Positions 34,489 through 48,613 of a stretch of 64,000 bases of DNA are shown in pieces. Origin of the DNA: Diplonema papillatum (lineage: Eukaryota > Euglenozoa > Diplonemea > Diplonemida > Diplonemidae); assembly GCA_030068145.1 (NCBI GenBank), contig JAPJBO010000039.1, positions 1-64,000 on the forward strand, written 5' to 3'. The notes under the pieces were generated by a model, which was not told the DNA's origin, did no database searches, and saw only the letters and a list, made by a program, of their open reading frames with translations. Every line of letters starts with the position of its first letter. Within the stretch, counting starts at the first letter, position 1. The position numbers and the translations under genes were made by a program.

Positions 34489-35215
34489 AAAAAAAGTGTC
34501 TGCTTGAGGAGGGGTGAGCTCGCGACTCCGAAGTTTTTGCAGTCTCCGGGTGGCTTTCGTTGTAATGGTTTTGTGCGCAGCGGCACGCACTTTGTTGTAT
34601 GCAAGCATTGGACTGAGATCCCCGACACTTCTGCTCGTATGTTTCTCAACGCGACGCGGGGGGGAATTGTTATTGCAACGTGCTTGGAATGGATATGTGC
34701 CCAATTCCGCACTGGTGGCGGGAGTGATGGCGAACACGGAGCAGAAACGCACAGCCCCCCCCCCAGGGTTTGCGACTCAAGCCATTTTACGTGGGGACTT
34801 CTGTGCCTTTTTCTTATTTTCACTGTTTTTCGTACTTCTGAGCCACCCCCGGGTGATTTCCACACCAGAAAGAGGATTGTGGAGGTCACCTGGGGGCTTC
34901 CGACCACTAATCCGATGAGCGCCCAGAAGCACGATAGAAGTGGCTAGATATGGCTGATTTCCGGTGGGAACCTCGAAAGACCCCCAGAACACCTTGAGAA
35001 CCCCCAGAACACTCACAGTTTTACTGAGGGAGTTGATGCACCACGAAAAGTCGTTAGAGAACTTCACACAGCCTTCATGTGGGTGGATGGAAGGTGACCT
35101 CGCCCAAGCTCGTTTCCCCGGGTTAAGACAGTCACTCAACATTCCCTTGCGCTAGTGCTATCAGTTACAAAGACGTGTTCTTACTTCTCCCTAGACAGTT
35201 CTCGTCAGACAATAC

Positions 35216-35700
35216 GAAGAGCAGAACCTCCTTGAAAACCCAACACACCTCGGAAGACCCCAAGAACGCCTTGGAAGACCCCCAGAACACCTTGGAAAGT
35301 CCCCAGTACACCCCCAGTACACGTTGGAAAGTCCCCAGTGCACCCCCAGCACACGTTGGAAAGTCCCCAGTGCACCCCCAGCACACGTTGGAAAGTCCCC
35401 AGTGCACCCCCAGCACACGTTGGAAAGTCCCCAGTGCACCCCCAGCACACGTTGGAAAGTCCCCAGTGCACCCCCAGTACACGTTGGAAAGTCCCCAGTG
35501 CACCCCCAGTACACGTTGGAAAGTCCCCAGTGCACCCCCAGTACACGTTGGAAAGTCCCCAGTACACTCCCAGTACACCTTGGAAAGCCCCGAGTACACC
35601 TTGAGAAGTCCCTAGAACGCCCTTGAAAGTCCTCAGAAGCCTTGGGACCCCAGACCACCTTGAAAACCCCCCAGAACACCCAGAACACCTTTGAACGCCC
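35216..35700 (+). repeat. 32-bp minisatellite array with degenerate 20-24 bp flanking units
   Basis: ACGTTGGAAAGT recurs at exactly 32-bp steps (35321, 35353, 35385, 35417, 35449, 35481, 35513, 35545). Shorter, older units (CCCCAGAACACCTTGGAA) flank it on both sides. No stop codon occurs in any plus frame of the core unit, so long but meaningless open frames result. Confidence 0.95.
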
Positions 35701-36197
35701 TAGCCACCGTCAGTACACCCTGGGCAGGAAAACGACAACGCGCGCATACAGGACAGGTAAATAGTGCAATCGTCCTTCGGGATCATAGTAGCTACAAAAA
35801 CGGAAGAAGCAAGTGCTGGCGGAGGCTAAAACATTTATGCAAAAGGTGGGGTCTAGAGTGCGTGCAGTGTGTCAACGGACTCTCCCTGAATTTGACGCCT
35901 TTAGGAAATACTCGTGTGCAAAGAGTGGCGCAAACCCTTTCCACGAGAACAAAAAGGCGGCTGTCCTCGAGCTTGCGGAAACAGTATACGAGCAAAAGCA
36001 CCAACCTCGCACGATCAACCGCCTCTATATATTTTCATTCGGTGGACTGGTGGTACATCGGAGATAGGTTCGAGAAGACCAGCTTACACAGCGGACGCGC
36101 TCTGCCTCCCACCTTCGTATGGTTCTGTGTCTGCCTCAACATTTACTTCATTCAATGTTGCGAGTAGATGTTCTACGCAAGTTTTGTTGTAGTTGGG

Positions 36198-36318
36198 AAG
36201 TCTATCAAGGTGTACTGGGGCTTTCCAAGGTGTACTGGGGACTTTCCAAGGTGTACTGGGGGTGTACTGGGGACTTTCCAAGGTGTTCTGGGGGTCTTCC
36301 AAGGCGTTTTTGGGGTCT
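36198..36318 (-). repeat. Inverted short array of the same minisatellite
   Basis: Units of TTTCCAAGGTGTACTGGGG on the plus strand are the inverse of the 35216-35700 units. About five degenerate copies. Confidence 0.9.
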
Positions 36319-36817
36319 AGCCATTTCTAGCCACTCCTGCGGACTGGTCGGAATACCCATTTTTCGACACCTTTAGCCCTTTCTTCCTGCTTCTAGGGGC
36401 GCCCTCCTCATCTGACTTGGGGTCAAAAGACCGTAAACCCCCGATGCTAGGGTGGAAAACATCCAGGCATGCCTCAGGAGTACGAAAAACAGTGAAAAGA
36501 ATGAAAAGCACAGGATTTCCTGGTGGAGTCGCATACCCTACCCCCCCCCCCTTCACTAAATCCGCGGTTAAATAACCTGGCCTCTGTGGCCACGCGCTCT
36601 TCAAACCCAAGAAACATTTTCCCCCCCGAGGCCCCCCCCCCCCCTCCCTTTCGTTGTTGTTCGCCCATTGCTCATTTCGCAGAAAGTCGCCCGCTCGAGT
36701 GCTTCCTTCACCGGTGGCGAAAAAGGAACAAGAACAGGTGGTCACAGGGAAGCGCAGTTCTGTTTGGAAAATAATTTGGGGGTCTTTCAGAACACACGGC
36801 CTTCCCCTCTACAATTC

Positions 36818-39297
<2,480 letters not shown>

Positions 39298-39509
39298 ATA
39301 CTCGAGGGGCTGCCTTGTGCGTACTTCGAAGGAGGCTAGAGGGGGAGAAACAATACAACTACAAAGTGGGCCTTGTTTTGTTGAACGCCTACGCCCGCCA
39401 CTGAGCCCAGATTCACCTGTGTTTCGTGTGGACTACAGCACATTTACCTCCTTTGATCTTTTGCAGCTGGCAGCCTCCTCAAGTGTTTCCTACAAAGCAG
39501 GTGCTAAAA
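39298..39509 (+). mobile_element. MITE family A copy
   Basis: ATACTCGAGGGGCTGCC start; the end is altered (GTGCTAAAA instead of GTGCTTATA). Confidence 0.8.
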
Positions 39510-40933
39510 CAAAGAAAATCGGGTGCCGCGGGTAGCACCCGAGAGCGCCACTCACAGCACCTTCAATATGAGCCCAAACTAATTAACCCGCACAGACAGC
39601 ATCGTCTTGTGTCCTCAGAGCCGATCCTTTTCCCTAAGTTTCGGATCTCGTTCGCCGGCATTCCTGACCTACGGCACGGCCCGATGCAAGAGAATGAGAG
39701 CTGCAAAGTCTAACTGACACACGTTCCCTGCTTCGCATGTATTCATAGTTTTGTCTTGTGGATACAAGCAATATTTCCCCTTTTCCCTTTAGATTTTTTT
39801 CTTGTTCACCTAGGTGAACTGTTCGAGTCTTAACTCTTAAAGCTTGCATTGCTCCTCTCTACCCACCCCCTGTCCCCAACGTTCAATGGTTGCTTGTGTG
39901 TTCTTCCGGGTGTAACTGCACTCCTGTGCTTGACGTGGTTGCTTCTTTTTTTTGTTTTTTTTTTTTTTTTTTTTTTTTGTGCCGCTGATCTCAGACGACG
40001 CGCGACTTTGGTATTTTCTTCTGTTTGTTGGATGACGCGGGCAGCCGCAGCTTCTCCGCCCAAGTGGACCACTGCAATTCTTTTCTGCCCTCCTTTTCTC
40101 ACGGGGTGGCATTTCTTTCTTTTTTTTTTTTTTCATATTCGTGTGCCACGTATGACACCTGGAGTATTTTTTCCAGCTCCGTAGGCTGATGCTATTTGGG
40201 GCAATAAATGAAGTGCACTTCAAGCCAAAGTTTGGTACTCCTCAGGAAATTTCTAAATTTGGTTTTAGGTCAAATCGGCTGAGAAATGTACCTAGAGAAT
40301 TTCGCGTTGGTACCCTAAGGTAATAAACGAATTGTTCAGTACCCCTAAGGAAATAAACGAATTGTGCTAGTTCCTTATGGACGTTTTCTCATCTTTTTTA
40401 GCGTTATTTTTTTTTTACTCAGCATTCAGTAATGAATCAGCATGGACTATCAGGTTCGGGTTCTTTCTTTCGAGGGAGGAGGCGCTCGGAAAACTCCGGG
40501 TATTCTTGAAGATACCGTGCGGTGTGTGTGTGGATCACGAAACAAGCACTGTTGGAGGAGAGCACGACCACCATTAGTGACGTCCCAGTTGCCTCCTGCA
40601 CGAGTAGTAGCCCGTCGACAGGAAAGACGAAACATGTAGACACAGGACGCGGACAAGGCAAGATCGCTGTCAAGCGCAATTATCAAAGGCACCGTGCCAT
40701 TTGGGCACGAAAGCGGGTCAGCCTCTTGGCTTTTTTTTTTTTTTTTGAGCAAGGCCGAGACGGCTCTCTCTTCAGGTAGAATCTTTTCTTTTCACCTGGC
40801 TGCCGGGTATGTCTTGGGTTTTGGATCTCCATGTGGAGCACAGACGAGTATACTGTAACAGTGGCATGATCTAGAATGGTGTCGGCTCGCTCATTGCTCA
40901 GGCTTACATTTTGAACAAGAAGCATTGTTCTCG
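39510..40933. other. Gene-free spacer
   Basis: T-runs at about 39956-39978, 40118-40133 and 40731-40746. A short direct repeat CCCTAAGG(T/A)AATAAACGAATTG occurs twice at about 40312-40365. No gene recognised. Confidence 0.4.
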
Positions 40934-41103
40934 AAAAAGACAGGCGCTTCGTTTTGTTTGTGCGTGCCGGTTGATCGTTTCCCACTTGTATTTACCCTGT
41001 GTGTATTCAGGTAAGGAATTCTGATCAACCACCAAAACAACTACGTCTTTTTAGCCTGCACAATACATTGAAGGGCAACCCACAAGATTGTTAGTACTAA
41101 AAA
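40934..41103 (+). repeat. Dispersed repeat family C, copy 2
   Basis: Matches 30465-30640 almost base for base, from ACAGGCGCTTCGTTTTGT to TTAGTACTAAAAA. Confidence 0.8.
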
Positions 41104-41299
41104 ATACTCGAGGAGCACGCTCCTTGCTTGCCCGGTCCCATGGATTCATCTTCGCGATCTGGACTCAGTGCTTTTTGTGTTTTGAGAAACCTGTCGTCGT
41201 AAATCGGTTATCGTCGGGACTCTTGGTCCCTTTCCCGAGTTTCCCGAGCAAAATGATAGGGGATCCATCGCAACCTTGGGGAGGAGGCTTCGTTTGTTG

Positions 41300-41520
41300 T
41301 ATAAGCACCTGCTTTGTAGGAAATACTTGAGGAGGCTGCCAGCTGCAAAAGATCAAAGGAGGCAAATGTGCTGTAGCCCACACGAAACACAGGTGAATCT
41401 GGGTTTAGTGGCGGGCGTAAGCGTTCAACAAAAAAGACCCATTTTGTAGTTGTATTGTTTCTCCCCCTCTAGCCTCCTTCGAAGTAAGCACAAGGCAGCC
41501 CCTCGAGTATTTTCACCGAG
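41300..41520 (-). mobile_element. MITE family A copy, inverted
   Basis: TATAAGCACCTGCTTTGTAGG at the left and CCCCTCGAGTAT at the right; same internal order as the other copies on the opposite strand. Confidence 0.85.
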
Positions 41521-43470
41521 TAGTCCACCCTGTTTGGACGAGGATGCCGGGGTTGGGAGCTTATGGTGTGCAAGATAGGGAGAGGCGGGAGTTGAGAGGG
41601 CACGGGGGATGAGAGAAAGAGAGAACACATCAAAACAAGTCAATAGGGTGTAGTCACGCCTTAGCAGTCCCGGGGCCTCTCACCCACCTGTATGTGCTCT
41701 CGTGGCCACCCGCAACCGCGCTGTCCTTTTCCCGAGAAAGAGAAGAAATGCGTAGCTTTGTTTTAATTCTTTTTAAAAAAGTGCGAACTGCATTCTTCTT
41801 ATGCTTGTCGTTTTTTTTACTCTCTTTTTCCTCCTCTTTTTTTTTTTTCGGCGTCCTTTTTTGCACCCTATTTCTTTCTTGTGACAGTGGTTTGGCTTTT
41901 TCGTTTTTTGCCGTTGGGGGGCTTGCACTCTGGGGGCTGCCACGAGAAGCCCTCTATGCTGCCGACTGCACGCTTTTCCTTCGTACTTTCGTGTGCCTTT
42001 TTCAGGAGGATTCGGGGGTTTCCGTTTTTCGCGTGTAATTTTTCTTGCTGCAAGTCTTCCTTTGCAGCTTCTTTTTATGCACGTGTCGACTATCCGCCAA
42101 TGGGTATTTCTACTTCGTCGCGAACGTAAAAGTGGCTAACTTTTTAGGACAGCGATAGTACCTCCCCTGCTGCGGTGATTGCCTTCATCCAGCAGCATGC
42201 CCAGGTGATAAGTGCCTGCTTAGCAGAGTGCAGTAGGAAGCTGTCTAATAACGGAACGAGGTTGAATGCAAGCGCGTGCTGATTTAGCATCTTTCGACCT
42301 GTCTTTTTTTAGAGTTAAGTTTTGTGCTACCGTCGATCTCGAGAGACGATCAGTTTGCCGTCTTGCGACCGTTGTTTGTTTGGTTAGATTTCGATGACGC
42401 GCTTCAGTTGAAAGAAAAGGGGGGCAAGATATAGTGCCAACAGCCAGCTCGCTCTCTTTCACCGGGCGCTCAGTTCACTTTTCAGCCAGTTCGCTCACTC
42501 GGCAGCTTTTTCTTCCGACTCTTGCACTTGTATCCGTTCGCGGGTGCTCTCTTTTATTGCAGGATTTTTTCTTTCGACCTTGTTCTTTTTACGAGTGTAA
42601 GTTGTACTTTTACCTTACCTTCGAGTGAGACCAACTCCAAAGTCTCCTGGTGACTTCGCCCATTGGGTTCTTTTTGTTGAAAAAGTGGTTCAAAGACGCT
42701 AGCTTTCTAGCTAGTTATTGCACGCCTGTTTTTTTTTTTTTTTCTTTCGCGGGGGGGAAGGGGGACGCGTTATTATACGGCCTCTAGAGCCTCCTTGGCA
42801 GGAGACCAAAAAAGTGGTAAATCCAGACGTGTGCCTTTTCGTTGTGCGGGTTATCACCTACAAGGGTAGCCAGATTGAATTGAGCATCCTCTCTTGTACC
42901 GCATGGCGTGTCTACAAGCTCGGGCTTCTTAAGTCTGAGACCGCCTTCAGGTCCATACGGTGGGTACCACTTCTGAAGGAGCGTATAAAAACCGGGGGGG
43001 AAAGGTCTTATTTTAATGTTTAGACAGAGCACTGCCTCTCACGCATGATTGATGCTCGCATCAAGTCTTCTACGAAGAAGATGAGGGAGGGGCCCGCGGG
43101 GAGGTGGGATAGTGGACTTTCTTGGTAGAAAATAGGAGGAGCTGCTGCTGGTGTGTGCGGGAGCCAACACGTCAAGCAATCCACGACTGGCTCTGTATGC
43201 AGACTTGCACCGAGACTGAAGGCAAAAGATAGCCACCTGCAACGTGCAGCTTTGTCCCACCAGTCAAAGCATTACCGCCACCGTGAACTAGTCCCGTGGG
43301 CTCGTGCACACATGGCGTTTTTGAATCCTCCCAAGCAAGGGGTTTCCCTTCTCACAGAACCTCTTCATTTTACCTCGCCCATCTATTATAGATTCGCCCT
43401 CCCTGCCCTGACTCGAGTTTCATACTGCACACTCCTTGCGCATCGGTCAGAGCGTTTACCTGCTGAGTGC
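41521..43470. other. Gene-free spacer
   Basis: T-rich pieces and a copy of the 'CTTATTTTAATGTTTAGACAG' module at 43008-43075. Nothing resembles a coding exon. Confidence 0.35.
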
Positions 43471-43525
43471 TGCTAACCCTTGAAGACATTGTCTGCCCCC
43501 CTGCCTAGCGAGTCCTGTGCAACCC

Positions 43526-44122
43526 TCAGGCGAACGTGGTGGGGGAAGCTTCGGGGCTGGTTGTGGGGTCGGCCGCACCGGGTCGCGGCTTCTTTTCCTT
43601 CATGTCCAGCGGGAGGAGCGAATCTCTGACGGTCGACGTGCCCTGCTGCATGATGGTCGTGCCGGCGGCCTTGGCGTCTTTGATGGGACTCGACGCGATC
43701 GAGATTTTCAGCTTGTAGCCGCCGAGGCGGATCTGGTTCTTCATGAGCAGCTTCTGCGCGCCTTCGAGCGTCTGGTACTCGAAGAAGCCGAAGACGGTTT
43801 GGTTCTGTCGGTCCCCGCAGATGCGCACTTTCTCCACTTCGCCGCACTCTTCGAGAAACTCCCACAGCCGGCGCTCGGGCAACAGGGTGTCAATTCCGCA
43901 GATGTAGACAGTGCGTGTCCTCGCCTCCTCCAACTTTGCCTGATCCCTCCTGTTCACTTTCTTGTCCTTGCCAACGACGGCCGAACTCGACTGTACTTGC
44001 GGGGTCTGCGCTTGGGTGGCCGACTGCGGTTCCTGCTGTTCCTGCAGCTGTTGCTGCTGCTGCAGCTGCTGTTGCTGTTGCTGCTGCTGCTGCTGCTGCA
44101 GCAGCTGCTGTTGCAGCTGCAG

Positions 44123-44159
<37 letters not shown>

Positions 44160-44166
44160 AGCAGCA

Positions 44167-44201
<35 letters not shown>

Positions 44202-44329
44202 TGCTGGATTTGGGGGACGACCTGCGGCGTCTGCAGCGTCGTCGGGGCAAAGCTCGGGATCTGCCCCGCCAACTGCATCGGCTGCACCATCTGCTGCGGC
44301 TGCTGCGGCTGCAGCTGTGGGAAGAACCC

Positions 44330-44368
<39 letters not shown>

Positions 44369-45724
44369 GGTCGGGTCCATCGGCACGAAGGCGTCCTGCG
44401 CCAGCTGGCTGCCCGGCAGCATTCCCTGCGGCTGCGAAAGCGTCGGTATGGTCATGCCCTGCTGCTGCAGCTGCTGGAGGGCCGGCTGCTGCAGCTGCTG
44501 CTGCAGCGAGGCCTGCTGGAGCTGCTGGGGCTGGAACTGCGTGAAGCCCGGCTGCATCGACGCCTGCTGCGGCATCGACAGCGACACCGGCTGCTGCGGC
44601 TGCAGAGGCTGCTGCGGCATTTGTTGCTGCTGCAGCTGCTGCTGCTGCTGCTGTTGCTGCAGCTGGAGCTGGAGCTGCTGCTGCTGCTGGGCGAGAAGCT
44701 GCATTTGCTGCGGATCCTGCGCCGCTTGCATCCAGTTCTGCGGCAACACCGCCGTCGGCGCCGGCTGCTGCAACTGCTGCTGGCCTCCCGCTGCGGGCTG
44801 CATGGGCTGCGAAGGCATGCCATACGACATGCCACCCATGCCACCCATGCCCCCCATCATGTAGTTGGGCGGAGGTATCGCATACGGGAGCATGCCCTGC
44901 GAAGGCACAGCTGACGCCACGGCTTGCTGCTGCAAAAGAGAGGGGTCGGACACGGCGGGCGGCGTCGCAGCGGCAGGCGCGGCCTCCTTCTGCGCACCGG
45001 CTCGGGGCATGTTCAACTCCCCCGTCGACATGAGGGGCTGCGCCGGCATTTGCGGCTGCAGCGGGAACGGAACAGGCACTTTGTCCTGCATCGGATTGGC
45101 GACCAACGCGCACAATTCCACCAACAAGTCCCGAGTCAGCGTGTCCCCACGCTCGCTAGCCTTCTGAACCAGAGCAGTGAGCTGCGTGTGGACGTGGTAG
45201 ACGACGTTCTGGTTAAGCTCCCGGATCTTGGGTAGCGCTGTGCTGAGGAATGCACCGATCGGCTTCAATTTGCTGTATTGAGGCTCGGGGTTGTGCAAGG
45301 TCTCCAAGACCACGTTCATCATGGCGTTCATGTCGATTACGCCGCGGTTGAACAGCTCAGCTGTGAACCGCATGGATACAACCTTTTTAGCAGACGTCTC
45401 GTTAAAGCCGTCTTCGTCTTGGAGGGACACTTCTTTCGATGCCTCCTTGAGGCATTCCTGCGTGAGGCGAGCCTTCAGGACTTCCCCGACAGTGGTAGAC
45501 CGGGCGAGGTCATCCAAGATGAACGCGTAGGTTGACACTAATCGGTCTTCTCCTGACGCCTTGGCGCAAATAGCTTCGACGAGCGACTCCGGACCGGATT
45601 GTGGCTGCTCGTTGAGGTATTCTCGGAAAGACGGAAGATGCTCTTGCACATTGTTCGGGCTTACTCGGCTGAGTAGGACCTGCACAGCCTGATTGCTCGG
45701 GACGACCTGCTGAATTCCTTGCAT
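43526..45724 (-). CDS. Q-rich RNA-binding protein: MIF4G-like N-terminus, poly-Q middle, C-terminal RRM
   Basis: 732 codons in one exon, ATG at 45724. Residues about 1-215 are a helical HEAT-type region. Its stretch KKVVSMRFTAELFNRGVID, followed by a 'VVLETL' helix, resembles the MIF4G domain of eIF4G and PAIP1. Residues about 240-590 are Gln/Pro/Met-rich with many pure Q runs (the plus-strand CTG tracts between 44040 and 44690). Residues 604-676 form an RRM, with RNP2-like VYICGI and RNP1-like VFGFFEYQ. A Lys/Pro-rich tail ends SPTTFA. I infer a cytoplasmic mRNA-binding or translation/mRNP-granule factor. No organelle signal or membrane segment is visible. The two long frames antisense to the Q region are by-products of the CAG repeats. 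The MIF4G assignment is weaker than the RRM. Confidence 0.85.
44040..44690 (-). repeat. CAG/CTG-rich coding microsatellite (poly-Q)
   Basis: Several runs of CTG on the plus strand (for example about 44083-44100, 44128-44156, 44170-44208, 44331-44369, 44636-44660), mixed with TTG, code for poly-Gln in the RRM gene. Mixed CAG/CAA codons suggest the tract is long-standing. Confidence 0.9.
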
Positions 45725-47369
45725 CCTGCCTTCTTTTTTTCTTCTGCTTGCTTGTCTACCGGTTCTTCCCTTCCTCGCGCTGCTACGGGGGGAGGTTTTG
45801 CGAGCTCCTTTCTTATTTCTTCTTTTCTTCGACTCTTTCCGTCTGCGGTTGGCTTCTTGTTGCGGGGTTGCTGTTTGCTTCTTTACAGAGTGTGGCTTCC
45901 TTTGCTCCGCCTCCTACGCTCCTGCCTCTCTTGTTGGGTTGAGAGCGGTAGACTTGCCTCCTTTCTTCGTTTGTCGGGGGTTTCTCGTTTTCTTTATTAC
46001 TTTTTGATTGGTCTAGGTGTCCTTCCGTTTTCTAGTCCTGGAGAGTGATAAATAGTTACACGGGGAGCACTACAAACAAAGCAGAGGCCCGAAAAACTGC
46101 GACAATTCGCACTATTCCTGTCGCAACAGGAATGCCCAAACATCCGTCGTTCTAAGGTTTACTCATGAATCAAGGCCCACCGTTCACCTCTGGGAGGGGA
46201 GTCCGGATCTGACAATTCGCAAAGGAGGTTTCTTGTTGAACTAATGCACGCTGCAAGAGGGAACGATTGTCGCGGTTAGCAAGAGGTTGGACCTCGGAGA
46301 TCCGAGGACAAGTTTGACTCGTCTTCCAAGCTCCTGTCAACGAGTACGCGACGTCGAGAACGTCAGGTATGACCAGTCTGCAGGCCGTGCCTCCGAAGGC
46401 CAGTTCCTTTAGAAACGCTGACTCACATCAAAACCTCTAGCGGCCGGTCTCTTCTTCAGCTCTTCAGGGAAGTTGCTCCCACGTCGCGGAATCTGCTGAA
46501 AATATTTCGACCGCCGTGCGCTGGTGGAAAACTTTTCGACCGCCGCGCGAATCTCCCGCAATTTGCGCTGTTGGAAACTTTTCGACCGCCGCGGGAAACT
46601 TCCTTCCGCAGGTTGCACTGGTGTATATCGTGCATGGGCAATATTTGTCGCCCTTCGTTCCACTAGGTGCTCGTACGAGGAAACAAGAAGCGGTAAAGAG
46701 GCAAGACCGAACCCTCCCCCCTCCCATGTGCAACATGGAGGCTTTTGGTAGCTCGCCTTACGGAGCTGATCAAGCATTGAACGGGAGGGGGGCGGGGCGG
46801 GGGTGGCGGCGCAATCACAGGTGCCAGGTTCATGTTACTACAAAGGCTACAAGGGGTAGATTGCGGAAAAAAGGAATCAAAGAGCTGTGATCGGCGGATG
46901 TTAAAGGGATGAACCAGTTTCCCTTTCGTGCGTGATTAAAGAGAGAGAGAGAAGACTTCCCTTCGGGAGCGAAGAGGAGCGAGAGAGAACCGCAAAAGCG
47001 AGATGGGTTCTACGACCTTTCTTTCTAACTGAGAACCCAGAAGGCCCGCAGCCGCTAATGTGGGCGAGATGCGTGGGAATATGCCAGCAGGCAACATACC
47101 GGCAATTGGATGTCAGCCTCACCTAATTTTGGCCCAACATAGCGGATGCCGCACGGGGGGGAAGATTCAAGAAAGCTCATTGTTCGTAGCTCGACACAGC
47201 CAGGGCCACTCATGCTACGAGTGCGTCTCGGAGAAGGCCCCTACAACCGTATCATAATCAGATAAAAAGCTCAGGGTGCCCGCCTTGCCTGTAACTGCGA
47301 CTCGCTAGAAAGGTGCGAGCGAGAGAGGCAGCTACCTGCCAGTCCGAAGGGTCTGAAAACGATTGCAGC
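45725..47369. other. Spacer upstream of the RRM gene
   Basis: 45725-46045 is T/C-rich on the plus strand and probably holds the RRM gene's leader and promoter, but no motif defines it. At 46498-46610 a TTTCGACCGCCG motif recurs three times within a short G/C-rich repeat. No gene recognised. Confidence 0.35.
46498..46610. repeat. Short repeat with three TTTCGACCGCCG copies
   Basis: The segments ATTTCGACCGCCGTGCG, CTTTTCGACCGCCGCGCG and CTTTTCGACCGCCGCGGG lie in a row, the last two also sharing GGAAACTTTTCG-type starts. Confidence 0.75.
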
Positions 47370-47935
47370 ACCAATTCGTTTCGATGCTTCTAAGATCGTT
47401 ATTCAATTTTTCCCTCGGCGTTTCAACACTCCAGCCGGGGCGCGCCGGCAGGGAGCTGGCTGGGTGAAAACATCCCCCCCACTCTTCCCTGATATTTAGG
47501 CGGAAAAAGGATCCAGAGCTGGCGTACTACTCTTTTCAGGCCAGGGCCGTGCCGCGAGATCCACGATCCCCAGGCTGCGGCTTTGTCGGTGGCATGATCC
47601 GCTTGGGTTCGGAGTAACAAAACACGCTGCGCTTCGGAGAGAGAGAGACGAGGTCAGGGACAAACGAATCTAGCACAATCCGCTTCAATGCTTGTAACAT
47701 CGTCACTCGATTCTCCCTCGGCGGTTCGACAGTCCGGCCGGGGCCGCATCGTGCAGCAGTAGCAGGGAGTTGTCTGGGATGGGCTGGGGTGAAAGCATCC
47801 CTCCCCCGCTGCTCCCAGATTTTTAGCGAGAGCTGGTGTATAACTCTTTTCAGGCCAGGGTCGCGCCGTGCGGTCGGCTTTTTCAGCGGCATGATCCGCT
47901 TGGGTTTGGAATAACGAAACGCCTGCGCTCAAGTG
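47370..47935. repeat. Diverged tandem duplication, about 300-bp unit
   Basis: A unit with ATTCGTTTCGATGCTTCTAA, CTCGGCG, CCAGCCGGGGC, GGGTGAAAACATCC, CTCTTTTCAGGCCAGGG and GGCATGATCCGCTTGGGTT (about 47370-47640) recurs in the same order at about 47673-47935 with scattered changes. No function visible. Confidence 0.85.
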
Positions 47936-48440
47936 AGGGATTCGAGATGATGGACCACCTCTCCGAACTACATTAGTATACGGTAGGAACTGGAGCAAAG
48001 CGCATGGCAGGATGAGCACACCACCTGAGCCTACAACAGGAGAATTCGGGTGGGTTGAGGTGGGTCTTCTGAGACCATGGATGGAATGTGATCTCGCCTG
48101 GTTGGCCCATTGACATGGTCAACAGGCACACTCTATCCCATTCGCTAGTAAGCAAGGTCTCAGGCTTCTGTCAGACTTCTCTCCTTCCTTTCCTTTCTGA
48201 TGAAGAATGAACTCGATGACCCAAGCCGAGACCGAGTGCGATAAGGCCAGAAGCTAGCTGCCAATTCCTCATTGATGGGCCTGAACCCATTCTGGTTCTA
48301 AGACGCTCGTCGACAGTAGATGCACGGTGCGCTGCGCAGAAGTAAGGCAGTCGTGAAGCTTGCAGTTACACTCATAAGCGTTGCCGAGACGACCACGCTC
48401 AGCCAGCCACCGGTGATAAGCCTTCGCAGGCTGTTGTTTT

Positions 48441-48613
48441 CTACACGGTGGGGTCCAGCCTCAGAGGCTGGAGTTAAAGCTAGAGTTCAAAAAGCGGGTG
48501 TCACACCCGCTTTTCGGGTGTGGATTTACACGCGTTTTGGTTGCAGCACACCGGGTGTGACTCGGATACACCCTCTTTAACTCCATCTTCTGAGGCTGGG
48601 CCTCACCGTGTAG
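48441..48613. mobile_element. 173-bp palindromic MITE
   Basis: CTACACGGTGGGGTCCAGCC (48441) followed by TCAGA is matched in reverse by TCTGAGGCTGGGCCTCACCG and TGTAG (to 48613), and both arms go on to GGAGTTAAAG/CTTTAACTCC. Inside sits a near-perfect hairpin (AAAAGCGGGTGT/CACACCCGCTTTT). No clear target duplication was found. Confidence 0.8.

Larger units (their letters stand above)
34765..36540. mobile_element. Second foldback-like element with inverted minisatellite arms between C-runs
   Basis: Left end AGGGTTTGCGACTC (34765-34778) is reversed at the right as GAGTCGCATACCCT (36526-36539). Further inward the two arms stay alignable but diverged: CACTGTTTTTCGTACTTCTG at about 34828 against CAGGAGTACGAAAAACAGTG at about 36475, then AGTGGCTAGATATGGCT (34939-34955) against its inverse (36319-36335). 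Next come minisatellite arrays of the same CCTTGGAAAGTCCCCAG unit in opposite directions. C10 (34755-34764) and C11 (36541-36551) flank it in the same direction, compatible with a 9-10 bp target duplication. I see no transposase ORF. Confidence 0.7.

Noticed and set aside
34213..34947. 244-aa plus-strand frame
   Set aside because: It runs through a family B MITE and into the second foldback element and shows no domain.
35290..35590. Possible CRISPR array
   Set aside because: Units are contiguous 32-bp repeats without unique spacers, in a eukaryotic context.
43517..44914. 465-aa and 300-aa plus-strand frames (Leu/Cys/Arg-rich)
   Set aside because: They are antisense to the Q-rich part of the RRM gene and arise from CAG repeats.
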